Source: Steinernema hermaphroditum (lineage: Eukaryota > Nematoda > Chromadorea > Rhabditida > Steinernematidae). Taken from it: DNA of 64,000 nucleotides. Numbering within the stretch: position 1 is the stretch's first letter; each line of letters opens with the position of its first letter. Location: positions 12,524,001-12,588,000 of the forward strand of contig CM059621.1 in NCBI GenBank assembly GCA_030435675.1, written 5' to 3'. The notes beneath the pieces are model-generated. The model was not told the origin of the DNA. It searched no databases and saw only the letters and a program-made list of their open reading frames with translations. Made by a program: the position numbers and the translations under genes. Below are positions 12,376 through 23,600 of this stretch, in pieces.

Positions 12376-13165
12376 ATGGCGTGTCCAAAAATCTCCCAAG
12401 AAGTACCTCCCGCTCAACCCATCGCTGGTCCGACTTTCGATCCGTCTCCTGAAGGGAAACCCGATGGACTACCGCCACGTACTTCAGGCAACGGGCCTCC
12501 GCCAGGCACCGTGACGGACACTAACGCAAAATATTCTGAATTTTGCCTCAATGTAAGTTGACTCTGCTGCTTTATGTAATCAAACGCTTCAGGCATACGA
12601 CTGTATCCTTTTCCTTTTCTTCGTGGTGTTCGCGGTCCTTAACATGGTGTGGTATATAGTAGGCGGCGGCTGGGACACTGTTTCATTCATTTTAACCATT
12701 GTGATCTCACTGATCTTTCTTGGAACTTTAGGCGTTGCCTGCAACGCCGGGTTGAATTCCCTGAAGTGCTTTTACTGTTGTATACCTCTTATGGTACGGT
12801 TCAAAGTCATTACTATCTTCGTACTAACGAATGCTTTCAGGTCGTCAACATTATTCTTATTATCGTGCGCTGCGTTACCCATTTTATCGGTCTTCAGAAC
12901 GACATAGTGCAATTAAGACGACGATGGCCGGACGCCTCATTTAGGGAGTATGCAAATGGTCATAAATATTATTGGCGTAAGATCTCTCGTATATTCTGAC
13001 AACATATTGTTGATTTTAGAGGATCCGATCGGCTACATTGATACCACCAAAACTCTTTTAGTTGTCGTCACACTGATTCAAGCGATCTTTTGCGTTATTA
13101 GTGCCGTTTCGATTATGTATGTCACACCGAAAAGGATTCGTTATGAGAACATGACTGGTGTATGA
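12376..13165 (+). CDS. Diverged LAPTM4-like four-transmembrane protein (gene 3 of 4)
   Basis: Exons 12376-12552, 12593-12793, 12841-12976, 13020-13165; 219 residues. The N-terminus (about 55 residues) is rich in Pro and Gly and lacks the CC-x-G signature. Four hydrophobic stretches follow: YDCILFLFFVVF, FILTIVISLIF, VVNIILIIVRCV and LLVVVTLIQAIFCV. Without its neighbours it would be hard to place. It has the same four-exon plan and the same 0, 0, 1 intron phases, it has an exon 2 of 201 nt against 198 in both flanking paralogues, and it lies between two clear members in the same orientation. I therefore read it as a fast-diverging tandem duplicate. Its third intron uses donor GTAAGA at 12977; missing it gives a false stop at 12998-13000. 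A poly(A) signal AATAAA is near 13199. Confidence 0.8.
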
Positions 13166-13426
13166 CATGTTCTCTTTCGTATGTCTTATGTGCTGCTCAA
13201 TAAATGGGTGATCCGATACAGTCGCTCTTTTCCACTTCAACGTGTTCCTAGATCAATCGTGCTCGTGACCATTCTATACATTCAGCACGTCAACTTAGCC
13301 GGCAAGCCCGAAAAATTCACTCAGCAAACAAAAAGTTCTCTATCAATCCCCTGAGTCACCTTATGAAGTCAGAACGAATGCTTTTTCATGCATTTTGCTT
13401 TTCGCGTCTCCCCCACTGCAGTCCAG

Positions 13427-14137
13427 ATGTTCTTCTCTGACGTCGAGGATTTCCGGAACGTTCGACAAACAGAGTACTTTCCAGAAAATCGATGTCTCTG
13501 TGGTTTTATGCATGTGCGGGTAAGTTCCCACTTGGGAAGGAATGCTCATCAAGTACTCCAAAAACAGACGGGTACATTGATCATCGGAATTGTTTCTATG
13601 CTGCTCACATGCGGCGGATTCGCCTTCTACGTCGTCACAAAGCCTTCGACCACCGCCTGGGTGTCTCTCGGCTACGATATTTACCTTGCCATCTCATGCC
13701 TCTGCTTGTTTTGGGGCGTCTACAAAGAATGTGCAGAACTCCTGCTACCGTATATAATCGCTCAGGTGAGGCCATGTACGAATAGGCAAAAACGCACAGT
13801 TGTAGTGTCTTCTAATGCTACACCTTGCCGTAGTTGTCGTCGCCCTAATAATAGGCGAAATCGGAACGGAACTCATCTACGACCAGTTTCAAAGGAAAAG
13901 CCATAAGGACAAATCGGCAGAGCGGGAAAAAGAGAGTAAGCCGCACTCCTAGAATCCATTAAAGACTCCCTTTTAGTCGAGACGCTCCGGTGTATTTTCG
14001 CCATCCTGATAGTCATCCTTGCCTGCGTCTTCGTCGCCGTGTACTACTTGTACACTGTCGTCCGCAACTGCTACCTCTATTTGAAGACGAAAACCAGCGA
14101 GAGAATTCGACTTTATTCGTATGGACCTACTTGTTGA
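13427..14137 (+). CDS. LAPTM4-like four-transmembrane protein (gene 4 of 4)
   Basis: Exons 13427-13519, 13568-13765, 13806-13935, 13977-14137; 193 residues. CLCGFMHVR (residues 23-31) matches the CC-x-G...HVR signature of LAPTM4 proteins before TM1. Exon 2 encodes TM2/TM3. A charged stretch (KSHKDKSAEREKE) precedes TM4, which is followed by RNCYLYLK. Phases are 0, 0, 1. An acceptor (CACTGCAG) ends five bases before the chosen ATG; an in-frame ATG at 13388 would add 13 residues but lies upstream of that acceptor. AATAAA lies at about 14180. The gap to the previous gene is about 260 bp, short enough for co-transcription. Confidence 0.84.
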
Positions 14138-14181
14138 CGCATGGAACTATATTCACGGGTCCCTTCGAAAGTCTAATGTAA

Positions 14182-15714
14182 ATAAAGGACGCGTGTGAGT
14201 TACATTCAAAACAGTGAAAGAGTGCAGTGATCTTGATATAACACTAAAATAAAACCTCCTGAAACCCTTTCGTCAAAATCTAAAAATGCTCAAAGCCGAC
14301 ATTTCAGTAAGACGAAGGGATTGCCCTCGAAGGGACTTGTTGTGCCATGAGTTGACGGCTTCCGTCCGACGATGTTTTATTATATGCAGCTACGGATGAT
14401 TGTTGCCAAACAGATCTAATATATACGCAGCCTGGATTGTGTGCGCCGACTACGGAAGTTCATCAAGAGTAAGGCCGATCTAACATAAGTCTTACGGCTC
14501 CAAAAAACTTTGACCTTGCCGCTAACTCTTCTCCAAAGGTCACTCAAAAGGCCGCCCCAATGAAGCGATTCACGGTTTCGTGGCTGAGAGTTCATGTGTC
14601 CGTCGTTATCTCGCGATCTTTGTCACCAAAACAAGCTGCGCCCGCGGTGCCCACGAGAATGTTTTCATCAAATCGCTTCTGCTAGTTGATTCCTGGTCAA
14701 CTACTTAGTATTCTGGGCACACCTATGTCCACGGCGGCATTTGACGTAAAATATGCAATTAGTGAGGAGAAAAATAACAACAAAGTGATATAATCTTAAT
14801 CTAGAACAATCGTCGATAATGACCTTTAGAGGCGAAGTGGTCTACAAACTCAAAAGAACGTGGTAATTGACGTTCTGACGCCACCAGCTCACCGCCATGT
14901 CCAGCCCCGGACCGACCGAACAGTCGCACTTTCCCAGTACAAGACACAAATTCTAAATTCAAGGTCTGCTTTTGTCCCACAACGCGATGGATTTCTAGAC
15001 AGAGCCAGTCTAGACAGTCCTACTGTCCTACTGTCTGCCATGAGACGAAGTGACCTTTTCATGTCTGTGGCCCTTGTCAAGCAGTTTCTTTTTTTTTTTT
15101 TTGCCGGCTCGCATCGCTTCCTTCTTGTAACCGACTATTTCAATCGCTGAGTTTGTGCAATATTGCTCCACTAACGTGTGAGTAATGTGGTGCTTACTTA
15201 TACGTGAGAAACATACACCTATGCTCTCATTCGTTGCTCGTAAGTGGTGGAATTATCGCCACTTTTTCCGTCTCTGAGAAGCCTTAGAAGGATTTGAGTT
15301 TCTTCGCACAAAACATGACACCGTGTTGAAGAACGATTCATTTCACACATGTCATGTTTGACGAGTGCATTACCGGCTCTCGCACAATATCGCCGCCGCG
15401 TGCTCCTTTTTTGCATCGTCCGTCCGTCGTCGCGCCGTCGCTGTTTCTTCGGTGGGCGAGAGAGCGCTGGGGGCGAGGAGAGAGCGTCGGGCAGCGAGAC
15501 GAACAACGTCGCGCGCCTCCAACTCGCCTTCTTCCTTTGGCCTCCGTCGGCCGGAGGCTCGCGCCAGCGCCTCCGGCCCCTCCGGACGCCGACGTCGCCG
15601 CTCCCCCTTCCACCCTCTCGCCTTTTTGTTGTTGTGACGCTTTTGCACCCGGGCGAATTGTTTTGCAGACGACGCGGTCTCGTCTCCGATTTTTAATCTT
15701 CTTCTTGCTTTCAG
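14182..15714. other. Intergenic and putative HDAC promoter/5' region
   Basis: No gene seen in 14182-15340. From about 15370 to 15650 the sequence turns very GC-rich with many CG dinucleotides and long frames open on both strands, which reflects composition rather than coding. It lies directly upstream of the histone deacetylase. It ends in a polypyrimidine tract and acceptor (TTGCTTTCAG at 15705-15714) that starts the gene's first exon, either by trans-splicing or after an untranslated exon. A T-run of about 15 lies near 15085-15102. Confidence 0.45.
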
Positions 15715-15744
15715 TGGAACTTCGCCTACGTGCCGACGATTCCA

Positions 15745-17841
15745 ATGACGATGGGAGAGCATTCCAGACGCCGTGTCGCCTACTACTATGACTGTAAGTT
15801 GAATGGACTTAAGTTCGAATCGATATTCGTGCTTATATGGCGGGAAATCGGCAGGATTTATTCGCGTCACGGACGCCATTCACGGTTGCCAGGGAGCTCT
15901 TTGCTTTCATTGTTGAAAAGGGTGCTTCACCCTGGCGTTCCTGGATTAACATTAATGATCTCGAATCGATGCACTATAAGCTTTTTTCTCTTTGGAATTA
16001 ATGATCGATGCCGGGCATTCTTCACTGCGGAGGAAATCCCACGATCTCTGGCTTTATTACTTCCTCCACAATGAGTTTCTCGTCCAAAGAGTACGGCGAT
16101 AAGCAGCAACGAAATTTATTAGGGATTCTAACATATACAGCTTATGACGAACTGTGTGAACATTGCTCTGTTTTCAGCAAACGTGGGAAACTATTATTAT
16201 GGCCAGGGGCACGTGATGAAGCCTCACCGTATCAGGATGACGCACCACCTGTTGTTGAATTATGGCATTTATCGAAACCTGGAAGTTTACGTGAGTTCGA
16301 CTGTCGCCACGGACCGCACTAACTTCGTCATTTCTAGCGACCGTTCCCCGCCACCTTCGAGGAAATGACTCGGTTTCATAGTCCCGATTACATGAACTTC
16401 CTGCGCACAGCGACGCCCGATAATCTAAAACAGTTTAACAAACAAATGCTGAAATGTTCGTTAAAAGAGACTTAAACTGTGAAGTCTTTGTTAATTTTCA
16501 GTTAACGTCGGCGAAGATTGTCCTGTGTTCGATGGACTCTTCGAATTCTGCCAGCTTTCCAGCGGTGGATCCATTGGTATAATGACTATAATTGTCGCCA
16601 ACTACTTACTATCGCATTCTTTAGCGGCGGCTGTCAAGCTCAACAAAGCAAAGGCCGACATCGCCATCAATTGGATGGGCGGTCTCCACCACGCCAAGAA
16701 GGCGGAAGCTTCGGGATTCTGCTATTCGAACGACATCGTATTGGGCATTCTGGAACTCCTGAAATATCACAAACGTGTGCTGTACGTCGACATCGATGTG
16801 CATCATGGTGATGGTGTCGAAGAGGCGTTCTACACCACCGACCGCGTTATGACTTGTTCATTCCACAAGTACGGAGACTTCTTCCCTGGCACCGGTGATC
16901 TCAAGGATATCGGAGCCGGAAAAGGCCGCTACTACTCTGTGAACGTGCCGCTGCGCGATGGAATAACCGACGAATCATACCAGAGCATCTTCGTGCCAGT
17001 GATGACAAAGGTCATGGAGTCCTTCCAGCCGAGCGCCGTTGTGCTGCAGTGCGGAGCGGACTCACTGAACGACGATCGCCTTGGCACATTCAACCTCACT
17101 CTTAGAGGGCATGGTGCTTGTGTCAAATTCTTCCGCAAGTACAACGTGCCATTGATGCTGCTCGGTGGCGGCGGCTACACACCCCGAAACGTCGCCCGCT
17201 GCTGGACGTACGAGACCTCGCTCGCCGTCAACATGGAAATCGCTGATGAATTGCCATACAACGACTACTTCGAGTACTTTGGCCCCCAGTACAGGTTACA
17301 CATTGAACCTTCCTCGGCACCAAACGACAACACTGAAGACTATCTCTGGAAGATCCAGTGAGTTCTCAAGCCAAAGCTGTTTTCATTCAATTTGTGCAAT
17401 TCTAGAGAGGGAGTCCTTGAGCACCTTCGTTCTTTGCCTTGTGCACCAAGTGTCCAGATGCAAGGTAGGCAACTCAAACATCACTACATACATTACAAAC
17501 CACTCTTTTCCAGCGAGACAACCGGACACATTCGACTTCGAAGATCTTGAAGCCATGCGAGCTGACAACGCTGATCCAGACAAGCGACTGCCCAGTAAGT
17601 GCCAGTCGCTAAGCCCTCGAAATTAATGAGTGTATCCCTTGCAGGCGAGGTAACTGACGGAATGGTCGAAGACGCGGGTGAATACTATGACGGGGAAAAC
17701 GACGGAGATGACCGCAGAAACGAGCACTCCTACAAACGTGCTGCGGAGGAGCCTCATGCGCAGAACGGAGATGCGGATCATGCCGAGGACGATGACATGG
17801 AAGCCGATGAGTCAGGGAGCAAGAAGCCACGCCTCGACTGA
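15745..17841 (+). CDS. hda-1: Class I histone deacetylase, HDAC1/2 (Rpd3) type
   Basis: Zinc-dependent lysine deacetylase acting on histones in nuclear co-repressor complexes (NuRD, Sin3, CoREST in other animals). Exons 15745-15793, 16178-16290, 16338-16455, 16502-16576, 16625-17357, 17406-17464, 17514-17594, 17645-17841; 474 residues (human HDAC1 has 482). The intron 16577-16624 is 48 bp and in frame without a stop. Removing it restores the normal GGS(I/V)A..AVKLNK reading and places the catalytic dyad at exactly His140-His141 (GGLHHAKK), with the zinc ligands Asp176 and His178 in DIDVHHGDG. The later QCGADSL segment (zinc Asp) and [10 protein letters not shown] (catalytic Tyr) are also present. 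The tail holds DPDKR and ends with an acidic stretch and KKPRLD, a nuclear-type terminus. The start is the first ATG after an acceptor at 15714; a second ATG lies two codons on. Confidence 0.96.
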
Positions 17842-18020
17842 ATCCTGTACATATTCAAGCTGCTCCACAGCTCTTCCACACATGCATCTCGTTTTCGCTA
17901 CCTTCGTTAGACTGACGCAAGGCTCCATAATGTCCTTCTATTTGAAAATCTAATATTATGTGTGTTAAGTCTTTATAACCAGCCAATAACAACGGAAACA
18001 ACGGACTACCGCCTAAACAC

Positions 18021-19386
18021 CTAAAGACCCCTCGTTCCATCTTGTATCAACTGCAGGAGCTCCTCACGATATCGTTGCTTTTCACCCTGCTTCTTTATGA
18101 ACATTTCATTCTTCTCCAGCCTTGCTTCGTAGGACATCAGATGTCTGTTGGAGATGTTGTTGCGGAGGGCGGTTTCCCAGTCACCGTAGTTTAAGTAGAC
18201 TTCGCGAAGAATACGGACAACATTGTTGAGGGGAAGAAACTGAGGACCGCTCTCCCATCTGAAGAGGAGATAAGCCTCAAAAAGTCCCGACTAGACACCT
18301 ACTTGACGTATTTTTTGATAGGTAAGTTGTACACGGGGATATTGTTAGCTCTAGAAGAGGACAGGGCTGAGCGACCCGTGTCTTTCGAGGCGCACAGGAT
18401 GTAGACGTCGTTCTTCAAGGGGCCATCTAGCATCCGTCGAGCAGCACTAGAGCAACGTCATAGTTGAATAGACAGACGCTCCACACTCACTTCGATATGT
18501 ACACAACGCGTTTCCCCGACTTCTTGATATCCGCTACGGTTCCGTTGTAGAAGCTAGGAAGAACCACTTGATCAGTGTATTCCATGTTGTAGTAGCCGAC
18601 ACATCTCTCGAAGAGTTTCGCGGCCGCAGGATTGCTCATGTTGTACCCGTAGAAAGAGAGGGGCATAGGACGGCGGGATGCGAAGTTCTCCTAAAACGCC
18701 TAGATGAGAGAGCCAGCAGAGGAGCGTTACATTACAGAGATGGCGTACTGTATCTGCTTCCCGACTTTGCTGCGGCTGACCGAGTCCATCGAGGAGAAGT
18801 GTTGCAGGTCGATGGCCACCTCCGGGACGTCCGTGCGCATCGACTCCCAAACGCGCATCCCTTCAGAGTGGCGCACTCCTGGAATCCAAGGATAAGAGGG
18901 GCGACGTTCTGTAGAAACTCACTCTTTTTGTTTCTGAGGGGGTTGTTGAGCAGCTGGTACAGCTCGGGACCGTAGCCCATACCGCCATCGTCGTAGCGCT
19001 GCCTCTGCTCTTCGGACGCCGCTATGACCTCCTCCTTCGTTCCTCTGCGCGTGGACTTGTCCCGAGCTTGTCGCCGCTCCCGCACGGCCAGGAACTCCAA
19101 GTACTGCACACGCGCCGAGAGCGTTTTCCTCTCTAAAAGCCTGAATGCAACGAGGGCATGCAACGTGGAAAGAAAGGGGGAAACGCACTCTACCCAGCAC
19201 TCGTCCGTCATCTGCTGCGGGACCTTCGTCGCCATGTACTCGTAGATCTGAAGAAACAGGGCTGATTGAGAGAAGATGGGTGGAACTCACCTCGACTTCC
19301 TTCATGACCCGGTTGATGATCTTCTTCTGCTCGGGCCTCACGATTTTGGCCAGAAGAGCCGCCGACGGCATCAGCTTCGACGTCAT
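18021..19386 (-). CDS. TRMT10C: tRNA (purine-9) N1-methyltransferase, TRMT10C/MRPP1 type
   Basis: SPOUT methyltransferase of the TRM10 family; TRMT10C is the mitochondrial tRNA m1R9 methyltransferase and RNase P subunit. Exons (minus): 19386-19291, 19247-19189, 19140-18923, 18878-18736, 18690-18491, 18446-18303, 18258-18021; 365 residues. The N-terminal part has the helical [10 protein letters not shown]...ARVQYLEFL block, comparable to the KxPxxISEEQ...RKKYLxYL region of MRPP1. A DLQHFSSM segment opens the catalytic domain, then VVYIS and [16 protein letters not shown], the TRM10 motif region contacting SAM. The final exon has [20 protein letters not shown]. Intron 19188-19141 uses a GTGCGT donor, chosen because it keeps frame and alignment. 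The ATG at 19386 is immediately preceded by an acceptor (CTTCCAG), so either trans-splicing occurs there or an upstream exon with the mitochondrial presequence is missing. The gene is convergent with the deacetylase (179 bp between stops). Confidence 0.85.
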
Positions 19387-20694
19387 CTGGAAGCGTAGAG
19401 ATCAGATTCTGTGCAGAAGCGGTTAGGAGAGGATGGTGCACAGAATCCGAAGATTCATCTCTCTCTGTTTCAAAATAGTGAGAGACAGTTGAACTAGGGC
19501 GAACGATCAGAGTGATCGCGGTGAGACCACCGAGTTGCTGCCCCACTCGCTGCTGAGCAGAGCTGAACAGAAGGTGTAAAACCGATGAGTGGAAGATGTC
19601 TCCGTGTTGTGCCGGATTTATCTAATGCCCTTACATGTTGCAGGATGTAAAAATGGACCCTTTTCGGAGTTCGTCTGGCTGACGAACACTGCAGACAGTG
19701 GAAATCACTTTGTCACGCAGACCTATGTGAAACTGGTCGGTTTTCGCTTGTTTTCGACCACTTCTTACATGTTGCTATGCCGGATTTATCACGCATCTCT
19801 CTTTCATTTCTCTCTTTTCATCTCTCTCTTTTCATCTCTCTTTCATTTGTGCCCCCAGCGATCGGTCGGGTCGTCCACTCGCTCTCTCTGAGGCTGTCTG
19901 AGCCGAATGAGTTGAGTGAGCGGTCGTTCTCGGCCGTCGTTGTTGGCGCGATGATCGCCCCGGCTCCCAGAAGGCCTGGAACACCAGGGAGCCGTAGTTC
20001 CACCGTCTCGCCAAAAAGCCCGTCACGATCGGCCGACTCTACCCGCGCCGCCAGAGAAGCCGAAGAAGCGTTGCAACTCCGAAGTCCGCGCCGCCAGCCG
20101 AACCGAAGATGACTCTCCGCTCCGTTGGCTCTACTCCACCGCTATTCCACTTCCGGAATCAGCTCTTCACGACTTCGATGCCCGCGCAAACTAATGGGAG
20201 CGCTGCATTCTATTCGGATTCGTCTGCTCCACCGAAATCAGAAGAAAATCAGCGACCACGGTGTGACTATGTTCTTCTTTGTGCATATATGAGACGTCCT
20301 GCACGGCGTAAGCCGTTGATTCGGGAAGATAAATCGTGTAAATCGTGTTCGACCACTTCACATAGTCATTCTCAAGGAGGATCTTGCACGCCCCCTTAGC
20401 AGTCTGTGGACGTCCGTAGACGTCTACAGTCTAGTCAGTGTGTCTGTCTGGGATGCAGAAGTCCGACTCGAAGGTGGAGACTGTTCTTCGGAGCAGAGCG
20501 AGTGACTGGAGCGGTTAGCGATGCGTTTGCTCCCTTATTCCTACCAATCACTTTGTCAAGTAGATCCGTCTGAAATCCATCCAACCTCATCGAATCAATT
20601 GTAATGTTTATTACAGTACGCTAACAAATGCTTTTAATTTACACTTTTATCAAAAACCACTAAATTAGCATTCCGCCAGCCTTTCGCCGACTCT
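19387..20694. other. Intergenic; polypyrimidine tract and weak repeat
   Basis: No supported gene. 19798-19848 is a CT-rich tract with repeated TTCATCTCTCT units. Around 19975-20005, GGAGCCGTAGTTCCACC resembles GGAAGCCGTAGTCCCACC at about 62537, suggesting a distant relative of the dispersed repeat. A 12-bp palindrome GTAGACGTCTAC lies at 20415-20426. The plus-strand frame at 19777-20112 has no domain. Confidence 0.35.
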
Positions 20695-23600
20695 CTAGCA
20701 GTACTGCGCGTTGTTGGCCCTAAATGAGATATTGTGAGTGAGTGCCATCTGGAGGCGAAACTCACAAAGCGGCAGCCCAGATCTTCTTCTGAATCTTAGA
20801 GCCGATTCCGTCGAGCTGATTGACATCGGAAGTGGCGAACGAACAGTCGGCTCCTCCGCTGAAGCTCTTGAGACTGTCGACGTTGGCTCCGTCTCCCTTG
20901 TAGGCGACCGTCATGAAGCCGAATTGGCCATTGCTGCGCATCGCTGTCGCCTTGGCGATGGCCTCGGGAGTCGGGCTAAACGGAGTCTGGTGAGGGAGGA
21001 ATGGGCGCAAGGCTCACCTGGAGCTGGAGGTGAAGTACATGACGAGGCGATTGTTCACAGCGGTGAAGCTGTGGTCGTTGATGAGATTCTTGTTGGTGAT
21101 AAGGTCAAGCGTGTCCTTCAAGTACTTCTGGCCTTGCATGGTGGAGAGGAAGACGTCGCCGAGCTCGACAAGTTTCCGCCGGAGGAACGCCGGGTCGCTG
21201 ACGGGACCCAGAGAGTAGCGTTTGTCATTCGGCATGCCGTCGTTACCGTCGACAGCGAAGATGCTGAACTTGAGCCCTGTTTGGGACAAGTCGAAGTAGT
21301 TGAAGGTCTTCACGATGAAGTTGACCATCTCTTTCTGGTAGGTGTCGTTGTTCATGTCCGCCGAAGCGTCGACAAGAAGGAAGATGTCGGCGACGATGGT
21401 CTTCGGAGTCATCGGGGTGGTTGTGGGGGCAAGCGTCGTCGACACCGTCGGAGGCGTCGTCGGAGCCGGGGTGGTGTACGGTGGGAGGGTGGGGACGGTG
21501 CCGTTGAGGCCGAGGCACGAGAAGTAGGCCATACGACGGAAGGTGGTACCGGTGAAGTCGATGCCGTGGACAAAGGCGACGAAAACCTCGGCGGGGCATT
21601 GGAAGGGCTCCGAGTAGAACTCGAAGGAGCAGCCCCAGCGGGCGTTCAGCTGCACGAAGGAGATGGCCTCGGTGTTGTTGGAGCGCACTCCGAAGAATTC
21701 GACCATAGTGAGTTTCGCAGGGGAAGTGGAGTGGGCGACGATGATATTGTTGGCGTTGGGAGCGGGTACGGTCTGGATGTTGTCGATGTGGTTGGCGTTC
21801 TTTTTGGATGCGTCCACGAAGCCAGTGAACACCTGAGGACCGTTTTTGCCACGGATCTGGATCATGCAAAGTTGAGAGCTGGAGTTGAAGAAGAAGGTGT
21901 AGAGACCCGGGTTGGGCGTCTTGATGCTGATGATGTGGGTGTTGTTGCTTTGAGACAGCGTCACAGGGGTGATGGTGGCGCCAAAGGGGTCGGTGATGCC
22001 GATGGGGGCATACTTGTCCATGTAGAGAGTGAGGAAGAGATCGGTGGTTTCGCGGTCGACTTGAATCTCCTCTAGGAGCTGCGAGCACTGGAACTTGGCA
22101 ATGGTGGGTGTGCTCAGGACGCTGCTACCGTAGACGGCGGGAAGGTAGGACTGCATATGCTGAAATATTGGAGTTTAGACCTTGAACCCTGTTTCGTATG
22201 CTCCCTTTTATTAACGAAAAGTAACTTACTTTTCCGACGTCTTTGGGAGGAACGTAGAAGAAGTTTCCGTTCGAAGTGTAGGCGTACTGCGCAAGGACGG
22301 TCTCCATGCCCTTGATCTTGCAGGCCGGGTCCATGACGAGCTTCACGAAGAATTGAGCGCGGCTCTGGGCGCCCATCTGGTCGAAGTACAGGGCGCCCTC
22401 CTTGAGGTCGTTGGGCATTCCGCGAGAGACGAGATAGAGGACTGAGTTGGGCTTCACGAAGTTTTCGTGTGCCATGACGTCCGCGAGGAGCGTGAAGATG
22501 GGGTAACTGCACTTCTGGGCACTGTGGTCGGGGTTCTGGGTGTACTGCTGGAAGCCGTTGACGAAGGAGTCCAGGTCGGGGTACTCGTTGATGCGGGACT
22601 GGCCGTCGGTGGTGAACGTGACCAGCATGTAGTTCTTGAACCACTTCTTCGTCTTCGAGGCGTTGTTTGCGTCAGTCAGAACGTTCTTGATCTCGCTGCG
22701 AAGGGAGTCGAGTGCATCCTTGTTGGCCTGAGTGTTCTCCACAACCATCGCGAAGGTCTTGCCGTCGTTGTCGAAGTTATAGGGCACCTTGGCGTTGCAA
22801 AGAGGCCACTGGCAGGCGTCTCCTGTGAATCCTCTGAGGCAGAAACACTTGTTGCGGACGACGTCGAGCATTCCGCCGTTGACGCAGACGGGAGTGTTGC
22901 AGTCGGCTCCCGTCCAGAATTCGTCGCACACGCACTGGCCCTTGTAGATGACTCCGCCGTTGCCGCAGAACATCGTCGGTTTCTTGCAGTGTCCGGTGGT
23001 GAGACGCTGGAAGGAAACGCCGAACTCGTCTTCTCCGGTGTGCTAAACCTTTCGTACATTGCTGTTCGAGATGTGCTACACCTACGATGGCGGCGAATCC
23101 GTTCTTGGGGTTGTCTCCGTTGGGACAGTCGAAGTTCTGCGAGAACCACTCGTACTGGCAGTTCTCGCGGCGCTGGTAGGTGGTGCCGGCGGACATCGTG
23201 CGGTTCAAGAGGTCGTAGATGATCGAGTAGGTCAGCTTCGGCTGCACTGCGGCGACCTCAGTGCCGGTGAGGTGAGTGATGAAGATGTTTTTGTCTAAAA
23301 GGCGCGCCAGAATAGGGATATTGTACTGTGGAGTCTTACCAGTTCCAGAGGTGGGGAATCCGGAGCTCTTGTCGGAGTGTTCGTCAAGAGCGAATCCACT
23401 GATGATTCCGATCTTGCTCTGCGTACGCACTTCGTAGAAACACTCGGGGTAGGATTGGCCGTCGAAGGTCTGAGCCTCCGTATACAGCTCGACTCTCCAC
23501 TTTCCGGAGGGGAGGTCATCGTCATCGAGGTTGAGAGGCTCGAACCTATCGGAGAACTTATGCCTCTGGCAGATGAAAGCGCGCTTCTCGGCGCAGTTGG

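Noticed and set aside
15338..15879. Long overlapping frames on both strands upstream of HDAC
   Set aside because: All frames are open because of the GC-rich composition. The HDAC family starts at the downstream exon and no other domain appears.
20738..22075. 445-codon plus-strand open frame
   Set aside because: It is exactly antisense to the exons of the giant VWA gene. GC-rich third positions keep the opposite strand open; it has no domain, and its composition is that of an antisense shadow.
22467..23222. 251-codon plus-strand frame, with similar plus frames at 23377, 23767, 30052, 31115 and 33041
   Set aside because: All are antisense shadows of the minus-strand giant genes, whose minus frames carry EGF, VWA and lectin motifs and consistent splice phases.
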